Position numbers and translations under genes: made by a program. From Trichobilharzia szidati (lineage: Eukaryota; Platyhelminthes; Trematoda; Strigeidida; Schistosomatidae): 64,000 bases of DNA. Each line of letters opens with the position of its first letter. The stretch's first letter is position 1. The stretch spans positions 38,016,804 to 38,080,803 of the forward strand of contig OX235277.1 of NCBI GenBank assembly GCA_944472155.2. The letters are read 5' to 3'. Shown here in pieces: positions 34,015-45,800 of the stretch. The notes under the pieces were generated by a model. The model worked only from the letters and a program-made list of their open reading frames with translations. It searched no databases and was not told the DNA's origin.

Positions 34015-34225
34015 AACTCAATGGTAAACAAGCCCTCCTCCTCGTAACCTGAAGGTTCTGGGTTCAACCGCTGCCACAAAGTCATAGGTGCGTACCAATG
34101 AAGAGCAACAAAGTAGGACGAAACAGGAATTCAGTGCTCCCTGGGTTTCAGTTGTACTCCAGCTGTTTGGTGCTCCTTGATTCTTGACGCTTCTCTAGCT
34201 ACTGTCAGTCACTTCATGATCCAAT
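34015..34225 (+). mobile_element. SINE-B copy, forward
   Basis: A box-like CTCAATGGTAAACAAGC and B box GGGTTCAACCGC, then CAATGAA in place of CTGATGA, then AGGACGAAACAGG. The GAAA box is kept but stem II is lost. Confidence 0.6.
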
Positions 34226-34519
34226 TTGAAGCAGTTATAACAGTTCAATAGTATCCTCAGATCAGGATCAATCAGTATGTCTCACTACTCGTAATGTAAT
34301 TTGGAAGAAATAAATAGTGCTGAACTCCTTATTCAGTTATTTAGTATAATTTTGACAACAGAAATCCATCCAGCCATTGTTTTCTCATGTCAAGAAGAAC
34401 TCTCGATCATGGAAGTCAATACAAAGAAGCAATTTTCAAAGTCTTCTAACTCGAATTGTGTTTTTCTGCGTTTTACCTCCTTCTATTAGAATATTTGTGT
34501 CCTGTTGTAGTTCACCGTA
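34226..34519. other. No recognised feature
   Basis: A 62-codon frame at 34301-34489 has no recognisable similarity. Confidence 0.3.
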
Positions 34520-35500
34520 ATTTGGTGTCGTTACTCTTAGAATGATCGAATTGTGTCACTTAACAACAACCTACTTTTCTACATTTCTAGATTTCCAGGA
34601 TAAGCCTACTTGTGTTTCACTCTTTATCATGTGAAAATGATAAGTGACCAACTGTGACGCCTTCATTTGTTTTATCTATTGAACCAGGTTATGTTGTCTT
34701 ATTTAACATCATACGATTGGTGTTCAAGATAAGAAGCCAGTAGAAGTTTTATTATGATTTTTAATCCTTTTGGTTCAAAGTAAAAGCACCAGGTTTCAGT
34801 CCCACATCTCAATTTCTCCCTCTTCTCTGCAGTTGTTTTCATCTGTCTTAATGATTTTCTATAACCTTCCGTTCGTTCCTCACACTATCTCCACTATATC
34901 ACATTAGGACTCACGTTCAACTCATAATTTCTCTTTCGGTTTCTTACCGATTTTCCGCCTAGCACATCAGGTCACTGAACATTGTCATCAGCGTATGTGT
35001 AGTCCATTTCGTTCTGCTTACTTGGTGTGTGATAGGTTCTTGGTTGGATTGTTGTCCGACAGAATTCCTTGCTGCTTATTCTTTACAGCGGGCGATCTTT
35101 TCTTCAGTCTCGAGCGAAGAGAGCTGTCGACGATAACCATTAGGTTGGTGGCTTTTTTATTCTTTTACGTTCCCAGGGGAACATAGGGCTTCAACCTAGA
35201 TCTTCGAAAGGTCACTTACAGTGGTATTTGTTTTTAAGGGATACGACTGTTATCCTCATGCTCAATTTTCCCTCTCTACCAGCTGTATTACTGTTTTAGC
35301 GAGGGTTTGTACCTCGAAACACCTGCGTCGTTGGCGAGCATTCCATCGCTGTACTACTGATGCATTCGCTACTGGCTAAGTTAAGATTAACATTCTGTCA
35401 GATGGACTGAAAACACCAATTCTTTCAAGAATTCTTAGAAATATGAGTCAGTGTTCGATGAGTTAACTGACAATCCAATATGAGGTGTAACAATCAGGCC
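34520..35500 (-). mobile_element. RTE relic block B, antisense, paralogue of block A
   Basis: Matches 28895-29812 along most of its length (for example GTGACCAACTGTGACG, ATACGATTGGTGTTCAAGAT, TTGCTGCTTATTCTT). It retains the site corresponding to copy 2's PLE insertion without the insert (CAATCAGGCCTCCTTGCGTC). A SINE-C at 35155-35370 interrupts it. Confidence 0.6.
35155..35370 (-). mobile_element. SINE-C copy
   Basis: The left end is the complement of the GTTCCCAGGGGAACATAGGG tail, then the body. The head is poorly kept (GCGTCGTTGGCGAGC..). Confidence 0.65.
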
Positions 35501-35606
35501 TCCTTGCGTCTAATTCATAGATGCAAGCTTATCCTCCTGGTTCCAAACTTATAATGAACAGAAGTCATCCAGTTCAGTGTAGAAGTACATTGTAAAAGCA
35601 TTCAAG

Positions 35607-36581
35607 ATGTTCAAAACAGTTAGTTTCCCTTATGAATTTCAACAAGACAAGAAGATGTGCAATGTGTGTCTGATCAAGACATTTCGGAGAATTCTGATCA
35701 CATACGAAATTGTCATACGTATTTATTCTCAACCATCTTTGCTTTTCACGGTCGAAGAAGAGTCGAATTCCTCATTTCACTTCCTTGATGTAAAGCTAGA
35801 CAGAAGAGAGAACGGTATGTTGCTAAGGTCGATTTACCGAAAGCCAACATTCACTGGGCAGTACACTAACTTCAACAGTTGCGTACCGTTAGGGAGAAAG
35901 AGAAATTTTATTCATTCTAGAATTCGTAAAATCTGCTCTGCAGAGACAATCGATAGTGAACTAGATAAGCTCCGATCAAATCTCCTTAACAATGGTTATC
36001 CTACAAGGTTTATCGAAAGTAACATCAAGAAAGAACACGCCCCTAGACAAATTACAGTACCAAAGAAGAAACTGTTTGTGTGTGTGGCATTCAAAGGTGA
36101 CACCATTTCGGAATTGATTAAAAATCGTTTATCTAAATGTATTAAACGTACTTTTCCTGCAGCTGACTTACAACTAGTTTTTACCAGCCGTATTATGATT
36201 AGACAATGCGTCAAGGATAGATTACCGCTTTTGTCCACATCCATGTGTATTTACTCTTTTACCTGCTCTTGTGGAGCTGTTTATATTGGACGTTGTGAGC
36301 GTATTCTCCGAAAAAGTGTACCTAAACACTATCCAGTCTGGTTAATGAAAGGCGAACGCAGAACTACGAATTCGTCTATCTGTGATCACCTGTTAGAGTC
36401 AGGTCATTTAGCCCCACTTGATTCATCTTTCAAAGTTATCTACATGGCAAAATCGAATCGATCCAAAAGTTTACGTTTTCTTCACTTATGCATAGCTGAA
36501 GCTTTAGCTATACATGAACAGAAACCTAAATTATGTGTTCAAAAACGTTTTGTCAAACCCCTTTCTTTACCTTGGTCATAG
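35607..36581 (+). pseudogene. PLE thumb, linker and GIY-YIG endonuclease, open 324 codons (type E, copy 2)
   Basis: The open frame starts in or just before the RT thumb: SSFHFLDVKLDRRENGMLLR, then SIYRKPTFTGQYTNFNSC, a linker KKKLFVCVAFKGDTISELIK, and the endonuclease core CGAVYIGRCERIL (G223-Y226-I227-G228). Then SSICDHLLESGHLAPLDSS and CIAEALAIHEQKPKLCVQ, ending PLSLPWS and stop. The GIY-YIG nuclease nicks target DNA in PLEs (established). RT catalytic motifs are missing, so it is 5' truncated and probably not autonomous, but it has no stop or frameshift. 31911-32810 is a near-identical but broken sister. Confidence 0.85.
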
Positions 36582-36950
36582 TAATGTTCTTTCTAGTTTT
36601 TACTTTATTTTATTTTACCACTTGAATTCTTTCCACTTCACTTCACATCTTCATTCTTATTGTAATCGTACTCCTAATTTTTAAAACTTTTAGACAACAC
36701 TTGACATTTTTAAAACATTTTTCAATTCACTTATAAAACAATCTTTAATAATTTTGTAATTTATCCACTTCAACTCTACCCCTTATAACATTTAAATTAT
36801 CGTTATTCTTATCACATATATGTATATTGACTGAGCAATTATTTAGTGCCACTTAATAACCTTTTCTGTAATATAAATACGACTGTACAGTTGGCTTGAA
36901 AATGAAGTCGTTGAAAAGAAATTTCTTCGCTGAACAAAAACTGTGTTTAT
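36582..36950 (+). mobile_element. 3' region of PLE type E copy 2
   Basis: AT-rich, matching 32441-32807. Contains AATGAAGTCGTTGAAAAGAA and TTTCTTCGCTGAAC near 36900, the motif shared by other PLE ends. Confidence 0.7.
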
Positions 36951-37434
36951 ACGTATTTATGCCAAAGGCTGCAGAGCCTAAACGGTGACAGTTTTCATCT
37001 ATTTAGGTGGAAATTGTCACAGGTTATGATAACATATAAGAGGTAGAAAAATGAGGTAATAAAAAGGGAATGTTTGTGTATCTTTATTGCTCAAGAGTGA
37101 CCATTATAGTTTTGTCACTCACTATAGAGGGATTCAAAACGACACTCAATATAATTTACACTATGCATTTTAACTCATCTTCATAGAGACAACAAGATTT
37201 ATTTTCTTCTGTAAACCCATACAGCTTTCAAATGACAGTGTCACATCCCACTGGGTTTATCAACTTACATTTATATATGCTCACATGTAGATAAGAAGAA
37301 CGCATTGGTTTTTTCTGAAGGCTACAGCTACAGAACACATTCTCATATGGTCACAAGGAAAAATAAAGTCACGTGATTCAAGTGATCCCGGCAATAGATG
37401 CTCAAAATCACTTATCGCAAAGCACATTATAGAG
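36951..37434. other. No recognised feature
   Basis: AT-rich sequence between a PLE end and the CR1 element. It may hold the upstream boundary of that element, which I cannot place. Confidence 0.3.
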
Positions 37435-38772
37435 ATGGGTCATAAAGCTGATTTGAATAACCCCTTCAAACCCAGTTATAAAACGGCTGTGAGTTGTACG
37501 CTTCAATTCCTTGAAAACATAGTCAAGAAAAGACATCCACTTCACATCACTTTCCCGTTTCTAAAGCTTATGGAAAAACTAGTACTTCTTAAACTTGAAC
37601 CCTCCCTTACAAACTTTGAAGACCCCAAACAGTTCACGTATAGACAGGGTAGGAGCACTTTAGACGCTGCAGCCGTCTTACACAACAACATCGCCTCATC
37701 ATTAGATAAAGGTGCCAAATACGTCCACTGCACGTTTCTCGACTTCACCTCTGCTTTCGACTCTGTACATAGATGTCTCTTGCTAAATAAGCTCTCTAGG
37801 ACAAAAACTGAGTTCCGGGTCACTAACTGGCTGCATTCCTACTTCTCTAACAGAAAGCAGTACACCGCCTTCAGGGGTAAATCCTCCTCTGCTGTGCTCA
37901 CTGAAGCTGGTGTCCCCCAAGGTGCTGTACTCTCCCCACTTCTCTTTTCTTTCTTCCTACATGACTTACCATCTTCAAATGACATTAATCTTGTCAAATA
38001 TGCTGACGACCTGACAGTATCTTTGCCTATCAAATGTGACTGCTCTAAACGTAATGGCTTTCTGTCAGAAATCAGCCAGTGGTCCAAGGATAACGGTCTT
38101 ACCTTAAACCCCTCCAAATGTCAAACAGTCAATTTCACCTTTAGGCATAAATCCGACCTAAAGAAACTGGTTGGCTCTCACGAGGTATGCAACATAGATG
38201 GCATTGAAATACAAACCAAGTCGGAAATTAAATACCTGGGCGTCATTCTATCTGCTGATCTCTCCTGGTCGTCTCATATCTTGGCGATTTCTAAGAAAAT
38301 ATTCCGTCTTACCTTCTACATCAAGAAGTTAAAACATTGTGGTATAACCCAACCCTTTCTCTTACAATTCGTCAACTCTCGCATTCTGCCTATTATTCTC
38401 TATTGTTCCCCCTTAGTTTTTCCAGGGCTACTGAAGAAAAAACTGAAGAAAGACTATAACATATTACGCAGAATGTTAAAGGTTGTCAGCAGGGTAAGCA
38501 ACGTGCCACTTAACCAGCTTGTTAATATTCTGGTTGACAGGCACATGCACTCATGTGAAAAATGGGCCACATCCATTTTATCTAACTCACAACACCCTCT
38601 TCACTCACAACTCTCCCCTTGCATCTCATCAGGCAAAACCAGAAGCCTATATAGAAAACTATATGCTCGCACCAGCAAGTACAAAAACTCAACCATACCC
38701 TACTTGGCTCGTGTTCTGTGCGATAAGGAAAGCATTAGGCGTGACACCTATAATTCATTAAATAGTCAGTAG
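37435..38772 (+). CDS. CR1-like LINE reverse transcriptase, open 445 codons
   Basis: The best preserved element. RT finger words begin FPFLKLMEKLVLLKLEPSL. Motif A is CTFLDFTSAFDSVH (D103), then AGVPQGAVLSPLLFSFFLHD (158-177), catalytic YADD at 189-192, SEIKYLGVILSADLSWSSHI, ILPIILYCSPLVF, and the C-terminal region. LINE RTs prime reverse transcription from nicked target DNA (established). The endonuclease half is absent. The first 40 or so codons do not look like RT, so the true truncation point may be near 37545. No stop or frameshift. Relatives: the SR1/Perere-type CR1 elements of schistosomes. Confidence 0.88.
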   Translation: MGHKADLNNPFKPSYKTAVSCTLQFLENIVKKRHPLHITFPFLKLMEKLVLLKLEPSLTNFEDPKQFTYRQGRSTLDAAAVLHNNIASSLDKGAKYVHCTFLDFTSAFDSVHRCLLLNKLSRTKTEFRVTNWLHSYFSNRKQYTAFRGKSSSAVLTEAGVPQGAVLSPLLFSFFLHDLPSSNDINLVKYADDLTVSLPIKCDCSKRNGFLSEISQWSKDNGLTLNPSKCQTVNFTFRHKSDLKKLVGSHEVCNIDGIEIQTKSEIKYLGVILSADLSWSSHILAISKKIFRLTFYIKKLKHCGITQPFLLQFVNSRILPIILYCSPLVFPGLLKKKLKKDYNILRRMLKVVSRVSNVPLNQLVNILVDRHMHSCEKWATSILSNSQHPLHSQLSPCISSGKTRSLYRKLYARTSKYKNSTIPYLARVLCDKESIRRDTYNSLNSQ

Positions 38773-39130
38773 TACAACTGGACCTCGTCTTTTCAACTCA
38801 TATCATCAATATGTACAACATTTTCTTTCTTTCTTTTCCTTTTCTCTCCTTTTTCAGTTATGTGCTGCTTTGTTTCTTTCTCTCGCTTACGCCAGTTAGT
38901 AAGACAGCTCCCACTTTTCTAACACCTTCAAACACTGTTTCAGCTTTACCTTTGCTACTGACATGTCACTGTATTGTTGTAATAATGAACTGTTGGTTTC
39001 CTCAATCTATGTAGAATTCTATTTATTGATAATGTACTAACTGGATGCAATACTGTAGTAAAAATGCTGAGAATTCCATTCTGTATCACAAGTACTGTTT
39101 TGGAATAAAGCAAATTATTATTTATTATTA
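38773..39130 (+). mobile_element. 3' UTR of the CR1-like LINE
   Basis: T-rich region ending AATAAAGCAAATTATTATTT then ATTATTA, a short-repeat tail rather than poly(A), as usual for CR1 elements. Confidence 0.65.
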
Positions 39131-39214
39131 CACCTATTTTATGTGTTCAAAAATTATACATTATCACTTTGATCCTGAACCTTACCTAATTTATTAGCTC
39201 GCTAGTTTTCTGGC

Positions 39215-40100
39215 CGGTCCCAACCAAGCCTGGGTAAAGAGGGAGGGCTGGGCTTGAGGCTAGCAACTCTACCCCCAGAAAACCAATCAAACTGCTGTGG
39301 AAACTTCAATACACAAGAAAAATATTAAAAATACCAAAAATATTTGAAACAAAATTATCCTTCACTGGAACCGGAGAGTCTAAGTGACTAAGCAGGCTGG
39401 TGAAAGCCAGTCTTTGAGGAGCTAGTAAGTCGATGTGTCCTCTCTCAATGAAGGCAAGAATAAGAATTGGGGATAGAGAATGTACGTAATATGTACGGGG
39501 CTGGGAAGGCTGCCCAGGTAGCCAAAGAAATAAGAAGATATGGCATAGAAGTGCTTGGAATCTGCGAGAGCAGATAGGATAGATACGGACTATCGAAATT
39601 GTCAACTGATGAGTCATTAATCTTCTGCAGCCATCCAGACGACTAGCACCAGCACGTTGAGGCTGTGAGTGGCTATCATGATGCTACCAGTGGCAGACAA
39701 AGCTCCAATTCAGTGGGAACCAATTTCATCCAGGATTATGAAAGCAAGATTCATCTCAAAAGGAAGGAAGGTCACAATTACTCAATACTACGCACCAGAA
39801 AACAAATATGGAACCAGACAAGAAGGAAGATTTTTATAGACAACTACAAAGAGTAATGGACAACATCCCTGATGATGACATTGAAATCCTCACAAGTGAT
39901 ATGAGTGACAATTTCAGAGCTGATAATACAGGAAGATAACACAATCGGTCGAGAAATTCTAGGCAAAATGAATGACAATGGAGAACTCTTTGCAGACCTC
40001 TGCAACATGGATTTCTTCAGACGGACACACCACAAACCAGATAGACTTCATCTCAATGCTGCTCAAGGAAGTGGAGACGCTTCCTGATGAACACAAAGTT
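39215..40100 (+). mobile_element. RTE/SR2-like LINE 5' end: endonuclease fragment
   Basis: Broken frames give ARIRIGDRECT..YVRGWEG, which is the IGTWNVRTMY..AGK entry of the AP-type endonuclease disturbed by shifts. KKIWHRS.WNLRE, NTIGREILGKMNDNGELFAD and LCNMDFF follow. It ends KPDRLHLNAAQGSGD, probably from a different part of the protein. The only endonuclease-end RTE piece in the window. Confidence 0.7.
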
Positions 40101-40635
40101 GAGAAAGGGGGCAGATGTGGGCTCAAACCATCATAAAACTTTACTCCTGCCTTAATAATGCAATTTTAGAACCAAGAATCATTATGGCTGATAATCTACT
40201 CATCCCTACTTTTTTTCTTATCGCATTATCCAAGCTTTCATCTATAATCTTGACCCGTAAACACATTTACCTATATGGATAGGAACTGTGATTCTTTACG
40301 CTCATTTGTATTATACATAAATATACGGAACAGATATGCATGCAAGCAGAGTGTCTGAATTGTAAAAATATTCATTCAGACATCTTTAAAACACAAAATA
40401 ATCGAGCAAAGAATATTCTTTTCGATAAACTCCTCTTCCAGGCTCTACAATTATATACACATATGTTTATATACATAGAATATTTTAAATTAGTAGTCAA
40501 TAACAATATTAGCGTTTTTTTAAATAATATCGATTTGTAAAGTATGGTCAATGCTATTGCAGTTCATTAAAGATACTTAAATTATTATAATAATAAAGAT
40601 ATAACAGCGAATAGAATATCAACTAAAATTAGGGA
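40101..40635. other. No recognised feature
   Basis: Very AT-rich; the 66-codon frame at 40340-40540 looks like chance. Confidence 0.3.
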
Positions 40636-40639
40636 AATT

Positions 40640-40985
40640 CCACAAAAATTCTGGATTATTCAAACCTGGATGGCCAAGGTAATGATACTGACTGAACTAA
40701 CTTCTTTTGGGTGCATAAATTAGGCTTGTTAATATGAATCCCCACAGCCTCAGCAATATTTAGTAGTTGAACTCTTAAAGCGAAATTGAGATTCGTAGGT
40801 ATGCGGTAAATGTTCCTGAAAGCATGATTAACGTCAATCTTGTGTTCTGTCTCCACAAGATGAGATAGAATAGCGCTGCGAATAGATTTTGTTTGACCTA
40901 TGCTTAACCAGGCAGGGTGATGTTCGGAAATTCGACCAGAAACATGCCTAAATGTGTTTTATAGATGTCTGAATTGTGTCACGTA
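40640..40985 (-). mobile_element. Penelope-like element C-terminal fragment
   Basis: Minus strand: RISEHHPAWLSIGQTKSIRS, AILSHLVETEHKIDVNHAF, then LLNIAEAVGIHINKPNLCTQ and KKLVQSVSLPW. This is the end of the GIY-YIG domain and the C-terminal tail of a PLE protein. Confidence 0.8.
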
Positions 40986-41732
40986 AATACACTAAACGCT
41001 GTTGAAGTTTATAAAGTTATCAAGTCTTGATCATTCGAGAAGTTGTACAACCTCATGATGTCAATCAGCGAGTTCAACGGATTCTGAAAGTGTTATGCAG
41101 TAGATTATAACAGCTGCGGGCAACATACTGATAACGATGACAAATCCAATTATGTTTGACATCCCGAGTGAATATCGAAGTATGCAATCTCATCGCGAAT
41201 ATGTGGACAAATCCCTCCATTTTCTCACCGTGTACCTCTCATTATATGCTGCCTACCGAGCATCGAGTTTAGTGAAGTAGATTATTATTGTAGAGTAGTC
41301 CATCAATGCATTTTTCGGAAGCCAACTCATATTAAATCAATATATTATCTCTGATTCTAATCATGATTAACAGAACACAACTGATGATTTCTATTTTTGC
41401 ATAGATTTATCACATGTGGAGGTGACGAAACATGAGCAGGTGAAACATTATTGTTGATAGACAGTGTAGGCCTGGTGTGAGTGTGTGTAGGCATTTATAC
41501 ACGCACACCAGTGTAGACCTCCATTGTGCTTTGTTTTGTCACATCAAAGGTAACTAGTGCGACTACTTGAAAAAGACGAATGTATTGATGATTTTTGAGT
41601 AGTGAATGTGTCACTGAGATGACGATTATCTTGTGTTACACTTTCCTAATTTTGTTTTATCGGACTAAAATTATTTGTATGAGTCAGTCGAACTATTGAC
41701 AGTATATTTGAGGTAAAATTAGTCATTTTACA
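40986..41732. other. No recognised feature
   Basis: Contains GT-rich sequence near 41478-41520 able to pair with ACACGCACACC just after it. Confidence 0.3.
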
Positions 41733-42145
41733 GGATTGATCAGAAGGCTGATATCAGTTAGAGAATCACTGGAAAACCATCTGGGACGAGTAGACAGTCA
41801 TTTTGTCCTAGTTCGTGAGTCTTCGACAGTAGGCACCCACTGGGATTCGAACACGAAACCTTCCGGCTACGAGGCCAGCTTGTTGACCATTAACTCACTA
41901 GGACCTGATTCAGTGGCCAGTGTATGAACGCAAACTTCTGTCAATTCGTCAAACATATACTTAGCGCAACCGCCAGTTAGTGTCACAGGCGAGTAACTGA
42001 CCTCTTGCCCAACCTGGTGGACACCCCCTCCGACAACTTTGTGTATATGGTCAGTTGCTAGTGAGCAATTGACTAACTGTCAAGTTTTAGTTTTCAGGGA
42101 TTTGCAGGGATCTCTAACTGACATCACCTCGTGATCACTCGTGGA
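41733..42145 (-). mobile_element. SINE-B copy with inverted ends
   Basis: A reverse 3' arm (GGCTGATATCAGTTAGAG), a degraded hammerhead (CTGTCGA; AAAA for GAAA), and B box GGGATTCGAACACG. Then comes the SINE-B 5' part with TTAGCGCAACCGCC, and a forward 3' arm near 42085-42145 (ATCTCTAACTGACATCACC). Confidence 0.65.
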
Positions 42146-42175
42146 AACAGTCAGATCCGTGCTAAACAACAACTG

Positions 42176-43495
42176 GAAATTAACATTTGATAAACCTCTA
42201 AATCTTGTAAAAATCGTTTCTGTTGATAACTGACGATTTGCACATTTTTACTGACATTGTTTCGTTATCACTTGTAGGGGTGTTAAAAATTCCCATGCAA
42301 TGTAATTTAGGAACAAATCGGTCAACACAGAAATCTGTTTACGTAATCACACACTTCAAATCTGTAGACTTATATGGAGCATTTATGCACTAAAAATCTG
42401 AAATTCTCTGAAATTCGACATCTGAAAATGAATCCAGTACTCACAATTGACCGACTACACAGTTGCTGAAATAGTTTGTGGGAAGTCGTATTCATCATGG
42501 TCCACCAGACTGGACATGAGGACAGTTGGGCAAAAGTTAGGACCCATGAACTAGGGCATTTAATTCCCTCCCAGTGACTGAATAGTATACAGACTCTCAC
42601 TGTAACCTGAAGGTCTTGAGTTCAATCGCACGTAGCTTGGTGCTGTTCTGAGGGTGTTCCAGTGAAGAGTGCTAAACAAGGACGAAACGTTTGCACAGTA
42701 CTTCCTAGTGGTTTTCAGTGCCTTTCTGACTGAAGTCAGTTTGTGGTCAAAATTGAATTCCACGACGGTAATTGACAAGGAAGGTCAGACATTACTGTTA
42801 TTTAGTAAAAAAAATAAATCAAGATGTATGAGAACCTACAGCGTTTGCAAAATGCGTGAATACTGTTAAGTAACTGAAAGAGCCAACAACTGGTCGATTT
42901 AGTGATGGACAATCATTTAGAAAGAACTAATAGAATGAAGGCAAACAAACAGTCGAATATTGGTTAAAAATAATGGCAAAATATAGTGAAAATCAAATTC
43001 ACACTACAGGTCACGGTAGTGGAAGATGCCGCACAAAATGTTTCTGAACACAAAGTCGTTGTTCTTGCTTCCAGACTGCGAGAGCTTCGACAGCATAGGG
43101 GAATTTTTTTTGGCAAAGTCATCTTGAACGACTTGATATCACCAGATATGTGTGTAGGATTCTGAATGAATTCTCTGCCAATGCTGCGTGACCAGAAGTA
43201 ATCATGTGCTGAAGAATTGAGCTGTTCATATTTTTGTGTCCTTCGTATGATGACCATGCTAATAAGTGTTCATGGGTATATCCCAGACAATGTCCTGCTG
43301 GTGCAAGTAAATTGGTAAAAAACACATCGAAGTTAACTACAGTGGTATCTTCTCTTTGACATTTTGGTGAACAAGAGCATGTTTGGAGAAGTTCAGGCAT
43401 GAAGATGCAACTAAGAATGTTCTTTGAAATGCTCTCAACCTAAACTGCAATATATTTGGACTAGTATCAGTCGAAGTACTGGTAGCATAATTTTA
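42176..43495. repeat. Tandem duplication, unit 1
   Basis: Begins AATTAACATTTGATAAACCT. It carries a forward SINE-B (42540-42770, AGGACGAAACG kept, CTGATGA lost) and an antisense PLE end (42960-43400). Unit 2 (43499-44790) repeats all of this in the same order. Confidence 0.75.
42960..43400 (-). pseudogene. PLE C-terminal relic in unit 1
   Basis: Minus strand: LLQTCSCSPKCQREDTTVVN, then HEHLLAWSSYEGHKNMNSSI and LQHMITSGHAALAENSFRIL. The last words match SSICDHLLESGHLAPLDSSF of the open copy at 35.6 kb. Frameshifts throughout. Confidence 0.65.
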
Positions 43496-43498
43496 GGT

Positions 43499-44790
43499 GA
43501 AATTAACATTTGACGTGGAATGACCTCCTCTATCTTGTAAAAATAGTTTGTATTCATTTCTATTGGTATAATCTGTCTCCAACTAACTCAATGATTGACG
43601 ATTCTGATATTCTGCTAACATTGTTCCCTTATTCCTGACATAAATGAAATGGATTACTCTAGGCTAGTTAATACAATGATTTTTTTCTAAAATTCCTTTA
43701 CGTTTCCAGTGGAACATAGGGCTTCAAGCTAGAGGGTTAAAGTTTCGGTAGCAGTGGTAATTATTTTTACAGGATGGAGTTGCTAGCCTCATGTCCAACC
43801 TTCCCTCTTTACTGGTCTTATTGATGGCGTCTTCCGGGGATCGAGCCCTGGCTTATGAAATTGCAGTGAGTGGAACCCATGAAATGGGTATTGCATTCCC
43901 TACCAGCAACTGAATAGTATACGGACTCTCACACCACCACCGTAGCTTGGTGGTGTCCTGAAGGCGTTCCATTGAAAAGTGCCGAACAATGAAGAAACAT
44001 CTGCACAGTACTTGCTAGTAGTTTCTAATACTTTTCTAACTGAAGTCAATTTGTGATCGAAATCGAATTCTACAATGCTAATTGACAAGAAAGGTCAGAC
44101 GTTAACTCGAGTTAGTAACAAAATAAATCAAGTTGTATGAGAATCTACAGTGTGTGAAAAATGTGTGAATACTGTTAAGTAACTGAGGGAGTTAAAAACT
44201 TATCGATTTAGTGATGGACAATCATTTGGAAATAACTAACAGAATTCAGTCGAACAAAGAGTCGAATATGAGTTACAAAATAATGACAAAAACAATAGTT
44301 TTATTATGCAATATTTGAGGAAAACAAAATTCACAATAATTCCATGTTAGCAAAAATGCCGGATGAAATGTTTCTTGACAGGTTCTTTCTTACAGATTGC
44401 TTAAGCTTTTGCAGCATCAACGAGATCTTTGGCAAAGTCGTTTTGATCGCACTTTATACATAACTCAGAACGAAGTCTCGGACGATGCATGACCAGAAGT
44501 GATAATATGCTCCAGAAATGAGCTGTTAACTATCCTGTGTTCTTTTCGCAAGCAAGCTAGTGAGTGCACATCAGCACATCTAGATAATGTCTTGCTGTTA
44601 TGACCTGTGTGTACTTAGCTCTAGAGAAGCAAGTGAACTAGTAAATGCACAGTGAATTTACCAACGGCGAGGTCTTGTCTTTGACATGTTGGTGAACAAG
44701 ATCATGTATGAAGAAGGTGAGGCATAGAGATACTACAGCAAAGAACAATCTTCGAATTTCTCTCCACTTAAACTGGAATATTCTAGGCTA
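43499..44790. repeat. Tandem duplication, unit 2
   Basis: Same order as unit 1: AATTAACATTTGACGTGGAA, SINE-B relic (43905-44070), then TTAGTGATGGACAATCATTT and a more decayed antisense PLE. Differs by an added SINE-C at 43683-43855. Confidence 0.75.
43683..43855 (-). mobile_element. SINE-C copy, head truncated
   Basis: Tail complement TTTCCAGTGGAACATAGGGC, body, and a B box (GGGCTCGATCCCCGG); the A box is missing. Present in unit 2 only. Confidence 0.7.
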
Positions 44791-45240
44791 GTCAGCACAG
44801 CGGTGATACTTATCACACTTCACTTTCTGGAACTACAAACTGCTGTTATTGAACCCCACAATGGTCCTGTGTACACATAAATTCGTCAGGTTAGTTTAAT
44901 GAGGCAAATAAACAACCGCAGTTGTGTCCTTTATGCAGTCGGTTGTCCAATATGTTAAATCCCTAAGCCATAGTGCCTGATTCTGTATAGGATTTTATCT
45001 TTGAAACAACATCAACGATGGTTCAAAGGTCACAGAGTCACAACAAATCGAATAATGAGTGCACTATTACCACCTCATAGTAACACTCATTCTTCTATTC
45101 AAACCTCAAACATTCTACTGACTACTGAGGAGGGTTTCTTTTCCTAATTATTAACAGCATCAAGTTGAACACGTATTGCATCGTGATGGACTAAGCAAAA
45201 GCCCACAAAGAAACAATAACAGTCAACGACCGAACACAAC
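44791..45240. other. No recognised feature
   Basis: No mobile-element protein words; AT-rich. Confidence 0.3.
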
Positions 45241-45244
45241 TTAT

Positions 45245-45800
45245 CAGCCCATAACACTACATGCCTTTAGATGTAATGGAGAAGTTTTGCAGCTCAGGTG
45301 GATGATTTTGATTCACTTGTGTTCTCTGAGCTGAATTGTTTATTCGTGAAGCTTTCATTGCCCTGCTAGGTAACATCTTCAGAGCATATACTTCAATTTG
45401 ATGAAGTGAGCTCTCAGATTTCTCCACAAGTTCATAAGTCTTCTCTCCTGATGACTTGAACATGACTGGTTGTTTTTGTGTGTTTTCAGATCCTATAGGC
45501 TACTTGTATTGGAACTAATTGTTTCCTTTAACTGAAGTTTGACCGTTTGTGGATGAGACTTCCTTCTTATCAACTGGTTAATTTTCTCTTTATCAATTTC
45601 TTTTGACAGCTAGTTTATGTTCATGGATACGAAGACAAAGAGGACGTCCACTTTGGCAGTCAACTGCGAAAAACACTACATTTGCTACACATCTATGATT
45701 TGTACAAATAATCGGGAACAGTTCACATGGAACAGAATTGCTTGCTAACGGGATGAAACCGATCGAAACACCCAACTGTCAATTCTCTTGTTTGAGGTTA
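45245..45800 (-). mobile_element. Penelope-like element (type A), antisense
   Basis: Minus strand: GRPLCLRIHEHKLAVKRN (after a GIY-YIG start disturbed by a stop), then the region with YALKMLPSRAMKASRINNSA shared with the copy at 4.2-5.1 kb. Confidence 0.7.
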
